Positions 8,842 through 18,419 of a stretch of 64,000 nt of DNA are shown here, in pieces. The stretch comes from CBDCUQ01 sp965222835. Lineage in GTDB: Bacteria > Pseudomonadota > Alphaproteobacteria > Rhizobiales > Hyphomicrobiaceae. The first letter of the stretch is position 1. Every line of letters begins with the position of its first letter. The stretch covers positions 1,054,001-1,118,000 of the forward strand of contig CBDCUQ010000004.1 of assembly GCA_965222835.1 (NCBI GenBank). The letters run 5' to 3'. Both the position numbers and the translations under genes were made by a program. The notes beneath the pieces were generated by a model. The model did no database searches and was not told the origin of the DNA. It saw only the letters and a program-made list of their open reading frames with translations.

Positions 8842-9564
8842 TCAGGCCGGTTCTGGCTGGGTGGTGCGGTCCCGCGCGATTTGGCCGTCGATGATGTGGA
8901 TCTGCCTGTCGGCGCGGGCGGCAAGATTGAGATCGTGGGTCACGAAGACAATGGCGCGGCCTTCTTCGTGGGTGAGTTTGTGGAGAATTTCGAGCACGTG
9001 TCCGCCTGATACGGAGTCGAGATTACCCGTGGGCTCGTCGGCCAAGACCACGAGAGGATCGTTGGCGAGCGCGCGCGCAATGGCCACGCGTTGACGTTGG
9101 CCTCCTGACAGCTGTCCCGGACGTTTGTGGGTGTGATCCCCCAGACCCAGCGAGATGAGGATGGCGCGCGCCTTTTCCTCTTGCTCTTGGTCGGTCAGGC
9201 GTCCGAGTGCGCGCATCGGCAGTATGACGTTTTGAAGGGCCGTGAACTCCGGAAGCAGGAAGTGGAATTGGAAGATAAACCCGAGATGTGAGAGGCGCAG
9301 CTTCGCTCGGGCCTCTTCGGAAAGGCTGGTCGTTGCGTTTCCTTCGACGAAGACCTCGCCTTCGGTCGGGAGATCCAGAAGTCCAAGCAGATAAAGTAGA
9401 GAGCTTTTCCCTGAACCCGACGGCCCGGTGACGGCGACGAACTCGCCCGGTTCGATCTTGAGACTGATCTCTTTGACCAGTGTGGTCGGCATCTCGCCAT
9501 CAATGATGCGGGTGGCATTGACGACCTCGATCAAGGGTTTCTTGTTCGCGGGCGTCTTGCTCAT
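8842..9564 (-). CDS. ABC transporter ATP-binding protein (LolD/MacB type)
   Basis: A 240-residue ATPase with Walker A GPSGSGKSS, a Q-loop, signature LSGGQRQRVAIARAL, Walker B VVLADEPTGNLD and the H-loop VTHD. Sequence style is that of LolD/MacB ATPases serving FtsX-fold permeases. The start is ATG 9564, which overlaps the upstream permease stop by four bases; the longer open frame to 10215 is only a shadow. It is the last gene of a three-gene unit with a permease and a membrane fusion protein, so the unit is a MacAB-like or DevBCA-like exporter of unknown substrate. Confidence 0.93.
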   Translation of the reverse strand: MSKTPANKKPLIEVVNATRIIDGEMPTTLVKEISLKIEPGEFVAVTGPSGSGKSSLLYLLGLLDLPTEGEVFVEGNATTSLSEEARAKLRLSHLGFIFQFHFLLPEFTALQNVILPMRALGRLTDQEQEEKARAILISLGLGDHTHKRPGQLSGGQRQRVAIARALANDPLVVLADEPTGNLDSVSGGHVLEILHKLTHEEGRAIVFVTHDLNLAARADRQIHIIDGQIARDRTTQPEPA

Positions 9565-10796
9565 GACGCCCCCCGGATGATGTCGACCGGTTGGACACTG
9601 GCGGCTCTGCGTGCCGGGAGAAATCCAGCAATTCCGGATGCACCCATGGCGACAAGCGCTGCAAGGAGATAGTGCGTGGGCGTGTAGTACATGGGCAAAT
9701 GCGTTGCATCCATGAACGGGCTGCGAAACTCGATTGTGCCCAGGCCTACGCACAGGAAGTAGCCGAGTAGCCACCCGAGCAGTGTGCCGGCTAGCCCGAT
9801 GAGGAGGGCTTCCAGGAGAAAGATGCGGCGTACCGTGTGCTCTGGGAAACCGAGCGACTTCAGTATTGCAATATCTCGTGTCTTCTCGTGCGTGATTGTC
9901 GAGATGATATTGTAGGTTCCGAATGAGGCCACGAGCAAAATAGCACCCACCACCGTGTACATGATGAAGTTGCGGATTTGGAATGCGGAGAGCAAATCTT
10001 CGTTCTGCTCTTGCCAAGAGACGGATTTGTATCCAATGGCGGCCTCGATGCGCGCGGCTTCTTCGCGTGCACCCATGATGTTGGCCACGCGCACACGGAT
10101 CGCATTCACGATCCCCGTCTGACCTTCCAGAATTTGTGCCGTTTTTAGCAGCGTGTAGGCTTGGGTTTCGTCGGATTGGCTGACGCCAGAGTGGAACAGC
10201 CCGACAATGGTGCATGACATGAGTTGGCCTGAAGCGGAAACGAGTGCGATCGTGTTGCCGACGCGTGCGCCGATTTTCTCTGCCAGCTTGTCACCAAGAA
10301 TGATGGCGTTCGAAGCTTTCTGCAGATCCGCCAGCGTTCCGTTGCGGATCTGGCTTGGGAGCTTTGAGACCGAGGGCTCGCGTGTGGGGTCGATGCCGGT
10401 AACGTTTGTCGTGGTATCCCGTCCGGCATAGCGGATGATGCCTTTTGTCTCGACGGAGGGGGCGACGGATCCTGATATCCAGCCGTCGAGCATGGCAAGA
10501 ATGGCGTATGGATTCTTGATGCCCGGTCGAATGACGGGCGTTGACAGTCCACTTACTTCGAGTGCCGCGTATTGGTCCTCCGCGGGTTGCGGCGGTGAGG
10601 TGCGCCGTTCGTCGCTGATGCGGATATGGGGTAGGTTGTCCACGAGCTGGCTGACGAAGTCGCGTTGAGATCCTTCCATCAGTGAGGCCATCATCACTGA
10701 AAACCCAACACCCATGGCAACGCCCAGCATGCCTACAAGTGTTTGCCGAACGCGTGAGCTGACGTGTGTCCAGGCGATGTCGAGGATGAGCTTCAT
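9561..10796 (-). CDS. FtsX/MacB-fold ABC transporter permease
   Basis: A 411-residue permease. One N-terminal helix (about 15-40) is followed by a large periplasmic MacB-type core domain (about 45-265). Three C-terminal helices (about 275-300, 325-350 and 375-395) carry the FtsX signature region, with EKTRDIAILKSLGF before the last two. It ends in the usual LPARRAASVQPVDIIRG. It overlaps its neighbours by four bases on each side, so all three exporter genes are probably co-translated. The substrate cannot be told from sequence. Confidence 0.9.
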   Translation of the reverse strand: MKLILDIAWTHVSSRVRQTLVGMLGVAMGVGFSVMMASLMEGSQRDFVSQLVDNLPHIRISDERRTSPPQPAEDQYAALEVSGLSTPVIRPGIKNPYAILAMLDGWISGSVAPSVETKGIIRYAGRDTTTNVTGIDPTREPSVSKLPSQIRNGTLADLQKASNAIILGDKLAEKIGARVGNTIALVSASGQLMSCTIVGLFHSGVSQSDETQAYTLLKTAQILEGQTGIVNAIRVRVANIMGAREEAARIEAAIGYKSVSWQEQNEDLLSAFQIRNFIMYTVVGAILLVASFGTYNIISTITHEKTRDIAILKSLGFPEHTVRRIFLLEALLIGLAGTLLGWLLGYFLCVGLGTIEFRSPFMDATHLPMYYTPTHYLLAALVAMGASGIAGFLPARRAASVQPVDIIRGAS

Positions 10797-11839
10797 GAGC
10801 TTGGTTTCTTGATGATGCGAACCCTGAGGCCATCTGAAAGCGAAGAGTTAGCTTCGGCAGTGATGGCGATTTGTGAGTCGTCGGTTACGCCATCCAGGAT
10901 CTCGACCATGCGGTTGCCGCGAATGCCGGTTTTGACAGGGCGGCGTTCGAGGCGGCTGCCGTTGATGGTGAAAACATGGCCGCCGTCGACGGCTTCGGCC
11001 GGTAGAAGGAGTGCGTCTTTGCTTTCGTGGACGATGATGTTGGCTTCGATGCTCATGCCGATCATCAACGGCGTGTCGTCGGGGAGAGCCAGCGTAACGC
11101 GGAAGGTCTTGGTCGTGGGGTTGCCCTTTGGTGTGATCTCTTTGACGGTGGCGGGCAGGGGGCCGTTGCGATAGCCGTCATGCCGCAACAGGACCCTCTG
11201 GCCCCGTTTGACTTTGGCGATGTCCTCTTCGTTGACCTCGGCGTCTATCTGCAGGGGCTTTGGCTGGCCGACCCAGAACAGGGCGTCGTTCACTCCTATG
11301 CCTGCAATCTCACCCACCTCCCCGTCGCTCCAGAGCACGGTTCCGCTCATGGGGGCCCGCAACACGAGATCATAGATTCTATCTTGTTGGGCGGCGATGC
11401 GTGCGTCGATCTCGGCAAGCCGCGTGCGCTTTTCGTCGAGAGAGACCCGTGAGACGGCGTTACGGTCGACAAGCATTTTTGTCCGCTCGACGTCATCGGA
11501 TATTGTTGCGCGGCGCGCCTGCAATTCGGTGAGGACGGCACGTTCCTCGATGTCGTCGAGGCGTGCCAGCACGTCACCTTTGGTGACTGTTTGTCCTTCG
11601 CAGGCGCACAGCTCGACAATCCGCTTACGCTCAAGCGCGACGACTTTGGCCCAGAGCTTCGGTTCCACAATGCCGGTTGCGTAAACGACTTCAGCAGCGT
11701 CTCCGCGTGTGGGGGTGATGAGTTTGACCGGGTGCGCCGCGGCACCCCAGAGCCACCATGCCGCGAGCAGCGCCACCACAATTATGGGCGCGAGGACGGC
11801 CGGATTGCGTAGATCTTGCCAGGTAGGTGCTTGCGGCAC
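10793..11839 (-). CDS. HlyD/MacA-family periplasmic adaptor of the ABC exporter
   Basis: A 348-residue membrane fusion protein. An N-terminal anchor helix (about 15-33) is followed by a lipoyl/barrel-sandwich domain, a short alpha-hairpin (about 90-150), return of the lipoyl half at DLVLRAPMSGTVL, and beta-barrel and membrane-proximal domains. It is the first gene of the exporter unit. It would bridge the inner-membrane permease and an outer-membrane channel or act on an envelope substrate. No outer-membrane factor gene is present here. Confidence 0.88.
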   Translation of the reverse strand: MPQAPTWQDLRNPAVLAPIIVVALLAAWWLWGAAAHPVKLITPTRGDAAEVVYATGIVEPKLWAKVVALERKRIVELCACEGQTVTKGDVLARLDDIEERAVLTELQARRATISDDVERTKMLVDRNAVSRVSLDEKRTRLAEIDARIAAQQDRIYDLVLRAPMSGTVLWSDGEVGEIAGIGVNDALFWVGQPKPLQIDAEVNEEDIAKVKRGQRVLLRHDGYRNGPLPATVKEITPKGNPTTKTFRVTLALPDDTPLMIGMSIEANIIVHESKDALLLPAEAVDGGHVFTINGSRLERRPVKTGIRGNRMVEILDGVTDDSQIAITAEANSSLSDGLRVRIIKKPSS

Positions 11840-12185
11840 GGTTGAGCCCTCTTCGCCATGTCCTATCGCGCGCTTGCTTGAGTTGCATCGATTGGCGTTT
11901 GCCTGCGCGCTCTAGGTTGTTGTTTGAGAGTCTGAGTCACGCTCTCGATTGAAGCGCAAGTGCTTCAATCTCGAACGATCAGGCTCTAGGGTGTCGCCAA
12001 TGGGGCGTAAAGCCAAGACAAATCTAGATGCGAATATGGCGAGAGGACGTGCGTCAGGGATTGAGTGATATCAAAGGGGTGTGGTCATGCGGCCCGAGGC
12101 ACGTTTCGCGCTCCCATTCGGTGCGATAAATGGAATTGCAAAACGTGCCGGGCGCCCGGGACCCACTCGAACTGCGCTTTGCGCT
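11840..12185. promoter_or_regulatory. Intergenic region upstream of the exporter unit
   Basis: This 346-base gap lies between the TadG-like gene stop (minus strand) and the exporter start (minus strand). It must contain the exporter promoter and any TadG-gene terminator. It has one perfect inverted repeat at 11947-11970, listed separately. No coding frame is credible. Confidence 0.5.
11947..11970. repeat. Inverted repeat upstream of the exporter operon
   Basis: GATTGAAGC (11947-11955) and GCTTCAATC (11962-11970) are perfect inverted copies around a 6-base spacer, 108 bases before the exporter start codon. No T-run follows on either strand, which argues against a terminator. The size and symmetry suit a dimeric repressor operator, but that is inference. 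Confidence 0.45.
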
Positions 12186-13757
12186 TTACTGGGTCAGACG
12201 CAGATTGGATGCTTTTTTGGCGATTGTTTCGAATGCTTGTTCCAGCGTCGCGGCATCTTCAGCATAGAAGAAGTGTTCCGAATCCGTCGCACACTGCTGT
12301 AACAGGTCGTAGACGCTTGTCCCTGCACCCGCAGATGTGGATGCAGCGATTGTATAGAGTTGGACGCTTTCGCCGTTGGGGTCCCTGTTCTTGAATTGTG
12401 AGCAGGCGTCGAGGGACATGGCTTCCATGGCATCGTCGACCGCATCCCAGTTTGCCGTCACGCCGCCGGTGGGTGCACTGTCGTACATGTAGCCATACGG
12501 AGAGAACATGTCGCGTGGGCCGTTTGTCGAAATTGGATCACCGTCCAGGTCAAATGTGGCAGGGTTGAACTGGTAGGTGGACGACGTATTCATGTCAGCC
12601 GTGCAGGTACCGCTTTGATATGGTCCCTCGGTCGTTTGCTGACCATCGGTGATGACCACCATGATCTTGCGGACGTCTCCGAAGTCGGCGCCTTCTGCGA
12701 ATGGTTCTTCGGGCGAAAGAATGCGATGGCCCCAGGCTACGCCGGGCGCGATAATGGTGCCCATGTTGCTGTGCGATTCGAGCTTGTCGATCTCGGTTTC
12801 GATGTCGGTGGCTGAATCTGTCAACTCGACGACCGGAAGGCGCACGCAATTGTAGTTTGGTCCTTTGGTCCAGGGATCATACGTGCCACCCGTTCCGACC
12901 GTCTCGACGGTCTGGTATCCGGAATTTGTGCCGTCGCTTGGATTGATGCACTGGTTGTTGTCGTTTGGCTCCGGGGGCCAGATATAGGCATGCCATTTGC
13001 CGCCGCCTGCGGCGGCGGCGGCGCTATTGTACGTGTCGTCGTTGGTGAAAGATCCTGGTCGCTCGAGCACGCATCCGGCCCATGCTGTGCCGGTGAACAG
13101 CGAATGGTTCGTGTTCGTGACAAAGGCGGTATTGCTGGTTCCGACGTTGACGTTCATTGTGAACGGGACAATGGCGTATTTGATTGACTGGTTGCCCTTC
13201 TTGTTTGTCTCAAGCGTGTCGACCAGCTTTTTGGCGGCTGATTTCAACGCATCCAGACGCGATTGCGCACCCATATTGGCACGCATGGAACCGCTAACGT
13301 CGAGAACCATAACGACCTCGATGTCGACGAGGCTCATATCGGCATAGCTATTGATGGTCGCTCTTAGATTGTCCTTTCCAAGAACAGCCGAGAACGTTGA
13401 TGGGATTTTGTAGGTTGCTGTTCCGTGACCGCCATCTGTTGCTGAATATGTAAAATCCAGGGTTACAAGCAAGGATTCGTCGATATCGTAGTTTTCTTGG
13501 AAGATGGCGTTGAATCTATCCTGGCGAACAGTGTCGTCGAGGTCGGCGGCGGACGCTGAAAGAACTGCCGCATCAAGTGCTGATTGCATGGCGGCTGCCA
13601 GGCGAACCTGTCTTCCGTAGTCGACGGACATACTGATGACTGAGAGAACAACGATCAGCATTGCGGCAAGGAGCACGCTGATTGCGCCGTCTTGGCGCCG
13701 CAGGCAAAGTTTGATGCAGGGCACGACCAGGCGTGCGGTGTTTTTGGCGGTGGTCAT
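12186..13757 (-). CDS. TadG-like pilus-associated protein with von Willebrand factor A domain
   Basis: A 523-residue protein. The N-terminal prepilin-like segment (DGAISVLLAAMLIVVLSVISMSVDYGRQ) resembles TadE/TadG pseudopilins. A von Willebrand A domain begins near residue 150 with the metal-site motif DVSGSM and continues to KIMVVITDGQQT. A long insert (about 220-300) is rich in Gly, Asn and Thr with several cysteines. Family members are anchored by the N-terminal helix and face the periplasm. It stands alone: no other tad/cpa genes are in the window, so its function here is open. The 283 bases before its start hold nothing I recognise. Confidence 0.82.
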   Translation of the reverse strand: MTTAKNTARLVVPCIKLCLRRQDGAISVLLAAMLIVVLSVISMSVDYGRQVRLAAAMQSALDAAVLSASAADLDDTVRQDRFNAIFQENYDIDESLLVTLDFTYSATDGGHGTATYKIPSTFSAVLGKDNLRATINSYADMSLVDIEVVMVLDVSGSMRANMGAQSRLDALKSAAKKLVDTLETNKKGNQSIKYAIVPFTMNVNVGTSNTAFVTNTNHSLFTGTAWAGCVLERPGSFTNDDTYNSAAAAAGGGKWHAYIWPPEPNDNNQCINPSDGTNSGYQTVETVGTGGTYDPWTKGPNYNCVRLPVVELTDSATDIETEIDKLESHSNMGTIIAPGVAWGHRILSPEEPFAEGADFGDVRKIMVVITDGQQTTEGPYQSGTCTADMNTSSTYQFNPATFDLDGDPISTNGPRDMFSPYGYMYDSAPTGGVTANWDAVDDAMEAMSLDACSQFKNRDPNGESVQLYTIAASTSAGAGTSVYDLLQQCATDSEHFFYAEDAATLEQAFETIAKKASNLRLTQ

Positions 13758-14040
13758 GGAGTAGACGACTATCGCTGGTAGGCTTCGAGGGGCACATATG
13801 CAGAGAGGCCGGCGGGGCGCCGTTGTCTCGCGTACAGTGAAATATGCGTTGAAGCGCCTTTAAAATGGTTAGTGTGCCGAATGAATTAAGATTGTCGCTA
13901 TCAAACAGTTACATTCATAGAATAATCATCAACATCGGCACGGTTGCCAGTGCGTTACCCTAGGATCTGCAGTTTGAGCCAAACTGCGAATTCGCCAACA
14001 CGCGGATGGGACAAACCGCGCGTGGCTTTGCAAGAATACG

Positions 14041-14601
14041 TTAGACCCGGTCGGCGCTCGCGCGTTTCAACTCGGCATCGGTTCCGAGGAAGGATTCAAC
14101 CTCGGGCGTGAGCGGCGGGCTCTCGGCGGTGATTCCAATCTCCTGCATGAGGCGGGTGATGGGAAGAAACGCGCCTTCATCGCGGTCGTAGAGTCCACCT
14201 TTAAAGAGTGCGTGAGCTGCAATCTGCCCCGCACGTGTGCCGGTGGTGAAGAGGAAAATTTGCTCCATCACCACCATGTGGTCGTCCCAATAGACCAAGC
14301 GGGTTTCAAGGCGGAAGCGTTCGAAGAGTTTCAGCTCGCGCCGGAAGCGGATCTTGGCGGCACTGGCAATGGGCGTCCAACCGTGACGGAGGACAGCGCG
14401 GAGCAATCCGGTGCGGGCCATCATATCGAGGCGGCCGAGGTCCATGATGGTAAGGTAGCGGCCGTTGTTCATGTGCAGGGCAAGATCGAGGTCGTGCGGC
14501 ATGACACGAAAATAGAGGACCGAAACGCCGCCGGGCATGGGCAAAAGTGCGGCGAAGCGCGTCGCGAGGAGGACCCTCAAAAGTCGAAGCCATAAGTTCA
14601 T
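14041..14601 (-). CDS. Hot-dog fold thioesterase (THEM6/4-hydroxybenzoyl-CoA thioesterase-like)
   Basis: A 186-residue protein with the hot-dog signature HDLDLALHMNNGRYLTIMDLGR, in which the aspartate and the MNN/Y segment are typical of acyl-CoA thioesterases related to FcbC and THEM6. A hydrophobic N-terminal stretch may associate with the membrane. The substrate is unknown. It is a single gene, divergent from the TPR gene; the 271 bases between contain an AT-rich segment (about 14665-14700) that may be a promoter. Substrate assignment needs biochemistry. Confidence 0.8.
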   Translation of the reverse strand: MNLWLRLLRVLLATRFAALLPMPGGVSVLYFRVMPHDLDLALHMNNGRYLTIMDLGRLDMMARTGLLRAVLRHGWTPIASAAKIRFRRELKLFERFRLETRLVYWDDHMVVMEQIFLFTTGTRAGQIAAHALFKGGLYDRDEGAFLPITRLMQEIGITAESPPLTPEVESFLGTDAELKRASADRV

Positions 14602-14872
14602 AAGTGGGGCGACCTCCCCGGGTTCCGGGCTTGATCAGACCTGGTCGCAGGCCTTGGCAGATCATGCTTTATGTTTACGTTTACGTCAACTATAACTTTT
14701 GAGTGAGCGTCGTGACGTTCGGCATCTCGAGTCTTGGGGGGCTGGCGACCGTCGGTCCGTCATATTCTGCGTGAATATTGACCTGGCAAACAATTTCGGA
14801 GGAAGGTCCGGTTCCGCACCGTGACTCGGGTCTGTAAGTGAACGTCGTGCGTTGCGGCGAGAGAGGCTCTTC

Positions 14873-16642
14873 TTGAATACGCCAAGACACGTGCCCGCAC
14901 TCCTGATTGCATCCGTGGCGTTGGTCATGGCGCCTTTGTGGGATGCGCGTGCCGCCGGCGACGAGGCGTCCAAATCGGCGGCACAGGACGCACCGGCCAA
15001 CCGGGGGGCGGTTGCCCTGGTGCGGGGCGATGCGGCCAGTGCCGTTAGCAGTCTTACGTCGGCCTTGAGCAACAGCGCGCTGACCAAGGATCGGAGGGCC
15101 GCTTATCTCAATGATCGTGGCGTTGCTTATATGCGCATCGGTCAGGTGAAGCTTGCGTTCGATGATTTCAATAACGCGGCCAAGCTCTTTCCCGAATTTG
15201 CCGCCATCTACAACAATCGCGGTAATCTTCTGCTTTCGCTCAATTTGACGCGCGAGGCGATTAAGGACTTCGACCGGGCGATTGTTCTGGCGCCTGGCTA
15301 TGCTGCTGCCTACAACAATCGTGCGAGTGCGCTGTTCAAGTCTGGGCGGCTGCAAGACGCGCTTCGCGACTACACAAAAGCCATCAAGCTCACGCCGCAA
15401 AGCCCCGCACCGCTTTCTGGCCGGGGCCGGGCGAATTTGGCTTTGGACCGTCCGCATGCCGCTATTCGCGATTTTTCACGGGCCGTGACCGCGGATGCGC
15501 GTTTCGCGTCAGGCTACCGGAACCGGGCCGAGGCCAAGCTACAAGTCGAGCACTTTGAAGCGGCCATCGAAGACCTGTCGCGCGCTGTTGCGTTCGATAC
15601 GAAGAATGCCGAAATCTATATGGTGCGCGGAGAAGCATACCTGTCCATGCAGAATGTCGCTGCGGCGTTGCGAGACTTCACCCAGGCGATTGAGATCAAT
15701 CCGAAGCTGGGGCGGGCTTACGAGGGGCGCGGACTGGCCCATGGATATGCTGAGGCCTATGACGATGCCTACGCCGATCTCAATAAGGCCATCGAGCTTG
15801 ATCCTCGCTCTCCGGTGGCGTTTGCCTATCGGGCGTTTGTCTACAAGCAGAATGGTCAGCTCGATATTGCGCTCAAGGATTTGGAAACCGCGCGGAAGCT
15901 CGGCGAGAATGTTCCTGAAGTTCTGTGGGCGATGGCGGGTGTCGAGGAGGCACAAGGACAGGTTCCGGTTGCCATCGCACATCTCAAGAAGGCCCTCGCA
16001 CTGAAGCCGGGATACAAGGATGCGGCGGACGCGTTGATCCGTCTGGGGGCCGCTCCTGTCGATAGCGGTGCAAAGGTGGTCGAAGACGCGGGGATTGAGC
16101 CTTGGCGTGTCGTTAAGCGCAACGGGCGGTACTACGCTCTAACCGACCTCATTCCAGGTTTGCGTGTGCCTTTGGAAATGTTGGGGCAAGGTAAGCCGCG
16201 CCTCTTGAACTGGGAGGTGAAGGAGCCACCCATCCAAGGGATCGGGATTCTGAGGTTCTTCGGCGGCACGCTGAATTCGGCGTCCGGTCCAGAAGACATC
16301 GAATATGCGGCCATTGTCGATATTGATGCGCGCCGGATGTTGACAATTGTACCTGACCGGCAAGGAAAAGCACGGGCGAAATGGACGTGGGAGCCTGGCC
16401 GAGTCGTGGTTGCGAGTGTCGATGGTGTGACCGACGAATTTTCGCTGCGTACGGCCCCCGTGGCGGCGGACCGTCGCGGATATGACGGCCGCTATCCGCG
16501 TTCGGGCGGCGCAACGTCGGCGTGGGCGCCCTGGGACCAACCGTGGGCGGGTGGATTTGGGGACCGGAGACCCAGGACGACGCGCCGCGCGGTGGTCAAG
16601 AAAAAGAAGCCGAAGACGCTTTTCGATCTGCTCTTCAACTAG
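14873..16642 (+). CDS. Secreted tetratricopeptide-repeat protein
   Basis: Around 590 residues. An N-terminal signal peptide (PALLIASVALVMAPLWDARAAG) is followed by about nine TPR units (roughly residues 45-390) with the usual A/G-A-x-x-D-F/Y pattern. A C-terminal domain of about 170 residues carries aromatic and Arg-rich stretches and ends in lysines; I do not recognise it. No ATG fits: TTG 14873 follows GAGAGG by about 8 bases and gives a compact signal peptide, while TTG 14852 or GTG 14891 are alternatives. Probably a periplasmic scaffold; no partner can be named. Confidence 0.82.
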   Translation: MNTPRHVPALLIASVALVMAPLWDARAAGDEASKSAAQDAPANRGAVALVRGDAASAVSSLTSALSNSALTKDRRAAYLNDRGVAYMRIGQVKLAFDDFNNAAKLFPEFAAIYNNRGNLLLSLNLTREAIKDFDRAIVLAPGYAAAYNNRASALFKSGRLQDALRDYTKAIKLTPQSPAPLSGRGRANLALDRPHAAIRDFSRAVTADARFASGYRNRAEAKLQVEHFEAAIEDLSRAVAFDTKNAEIYMVRGEAYLSMQNVAAALRDFTQAIEINPKLGRAYEGRGLAHGYAEAYDDAYADLNKAIELDPRSPVAFAYRAFVYKQNGQLDIALKDLETARKLGENVPEVLWAMAGVEEAQGQVPVAIAHLKKALALKPGYKDAADALIRLGAAPVDSGAKVVEDAGIEPWRVVKRNGRYYALTDLIPGLRVPLEMLGQGKPRLLNWEVKEPPIQGIGILRFFGGTLNSASGPEDIEYAAIVDIDARRMLTIVPDRQGKARAKWTWEPGRVVVASVDGVTDEFSLRTAPVAADRRGYDGRYPRSGGATSAWAPWDQPWAGGFGDRRPRTTRRAVVKKKKPKTLFDLLFN

Positions 16643-16789
16643 GTTTGCGGTCGGTGGGGCGGTTCCGTTTGTGCTAGGTCGCATGGCGCGCGGGTCTTTC
16701 GTTGCGCGCGCGATCCGCTTGAACCGCCAGGGATTGCGCTACGTATCTTGAACGGTATCGCTGAAAATGAAGGCGGGGGATCCGTTCCA

Positions 16790-18247
16790 GTGCAACCTAT
16801 TCTTTTCTGGTTTCGGCAGGATCTTCGGCTTGCCGAGCATCGGGCACTTGCAGCAGCGCTTTCGACGGGCGCACCCATTTCTTTCGCCTACGTTTTTGAC
16901 GATACGGCGCCGGGGTCCTGGCCGATGAGTGGAGCCTCGCGCTGGTGGCTGGGACAGAGCTTGGCCCGGTTGTCGGAGCGCCTGGAGAAGCTCGGGAGCT
17001 TTCTTGTTCTGCGTCGGGGTGAGACCAGGTCCGAGCTTCGGCGGCTTATCGAAGAGACGGGCGCTTCGGCGGTCTACTGCACACGGTGCTATGAGCCTTG
17101 GGCGGCCGAGCTGGAAGCAACCTTGAAGGCGGATTTTGACAAGAGGGGTATCGCATTCAAGCGTTTTGGTGGGTCGCTGCTGGCTGAGCCGGAGGACCTT
17201 CGTACAAGGGCTGGGGCGCCGTTCCGGGTTTACACGCCATTTTTGCGCGCTCTGCTCGGGCACGTACAGCTCTCCTCTCCGCTGCCGGTCGTGACGAAAC
17301 TTCCGTCATTTGGCCGCCGGTTGAAAAGCGACCGGTTGGAGGCGTGGGACCTGACGCCGTCAAAGCCTGATTGGGCCCAAGGTCTGCGTGATGCATGGCA
17401 GCCGGGTGAAGCCGGGGCGCAGCAGCGTCTCCATGAGTTTATCGACACGGCACTTGCGTCTTATCACGTACATCGGGACCGGCCGGATCTGGAGGGCACG
17501 TCGCGGCTGTCGGCGCATCTTCATTTTGGAGAGATCAGCCCGCTGCAGTGTTGGTATGCGGCCGCGCAGCGATCGGGTGCCGGTTCGGGCGCACAGAAGG
17601 GCACGGAGGTCTTTATCAAAGAACTCGGGTGGCGCGAGTTTTCCTATCATCTTCTTCATCATTGGCCGGCGCTTCCGGACGCACCTTTCCGCGAAGAGTT
17701 CGCTGCCTTTCCGTGGGAGACCAACCAGGACCGTCTGAATGCGTGGCAGAGGGGGCTGACGGGCTATCCCATTGTCGATGCCGGTATGCGTCAGCTGTGG
17801 CGAACGGGATGGATGCATAATCGGGTGCGCATGGTTGCCGCTTCATTCTTGGTCAAGCACCTGCTTATTCCTTGGCAGTCCGGAGCCGCGTGGTTCTGGG
17901 ACACCCTGGTTGATGCGGACCTCGCGAATAATTCTGCGAGCTGGCAGTGGGTTGCAGGATCGGGGGCGGATGCGGCGCCCTACTTCCGTATCTTCAATCC
18001 GGTCACGCAAGGCCGGAAATTCGATCCCGACGGGGCTTACGTTCGGCGCTGGGTACCGGAACTCGCGCAGCTTTCCAGCGCCTTTCTTCACGCTCCCTGG
18101 GAAGCCGATACCGAGTTGCTCGCGCGGGCCGGAGTCGTGCTTGGCAAGACCTATCCGCATCCAATTGTTCGGCACGATGCGGCGCGGGCGCGCGCGCTGG
18201 CGGGATACGACTTGGTTCGAGGTGGGGCACGCGCGAAAGGGTCGTAG
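16790..18247 (+). CDS. phrB: Deoxyribodipyrimidine photolyase
   Basis: A class I CPD photolyase/cryptochrome family enzyme of about 485 residues that repairs cyclobutane pyrimidine dimers with blue light. The N-terminal antenna domain starts FWFRQDLRLAEH. The C-terminal FAD domain has GLTGYPIVDAGMRQLWRTGWMHNRVRM and the NNSASWQWVAGSGADAAPYFRIFNP signature, including residues that contact FAD and the dimer. The start is probably GTG 16790, preceded by GGGGGA; a TTG at 16748 is possible. It stands alone. Confidence 0.93.
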   Translation: MQPILFWFRQDLRLAEHRALAAALSTGAPISFAYVFDDTAPGSWPMSGASRWWLGQSLARLSERLEKLGSFLVLRRGETRSELRRLIEETGASAVYCTRCYEPWAAELEATLKADFDKRGIAFKRFGGSLLAEPEDLRTRAGAPFRVYTPFLRALLGHVQLSSPLPVVTKLPSFGRRLKSDRLEAWDLTPSKPDWAQGLRDAWQPGEAGAQQRLHEFIDTALASYHVHRDRPDLEGTSRLSAHLHFGEISPLQCWYAAAQRSGAGSGAQKGTEVFIKELGWREFSYHLLHHWPALPDAPFREEFAAFPWETNQDRLNAWQRGLTGYPIVDAGMRQLWRTGWMHNRVRMVAASFLVKHLLIPWQSGAAWFWDTLVDADLANNSASWQWVAGSGADAAPYFRIFNPVTQGRKFDPDGAYVRRWVPELAQLSSAFLHAPWEADTELLARAGVVLGKTYPHPIVRHDAARARALAGYDLVRGGARAKGS

Positions 18248-18419
18248 ATTTGCAACGCCCTGTCTGGAACTGCGCTCGGTTCGCGGAAATTCGCACGATC
18301 CCGTGTTCTGAGGTTGGGTTTGAAAGGATATGCTAACCATAATGCCGTCACAGTGCGCTGAGCGCCGGATGCGGCAAGATCCGGTTTGAACGTCCGTCAT
18401 TTGTCAGGAGTAGCTCAGG

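Noticed and set aside
9565..10215. 217-residue N-terminal extension of the exporter ATPase
   Set aside because: It lies antisense-free but out of frame inside the permease gene. The ATPase has a good ATG at 9564 with a four-base overlap.
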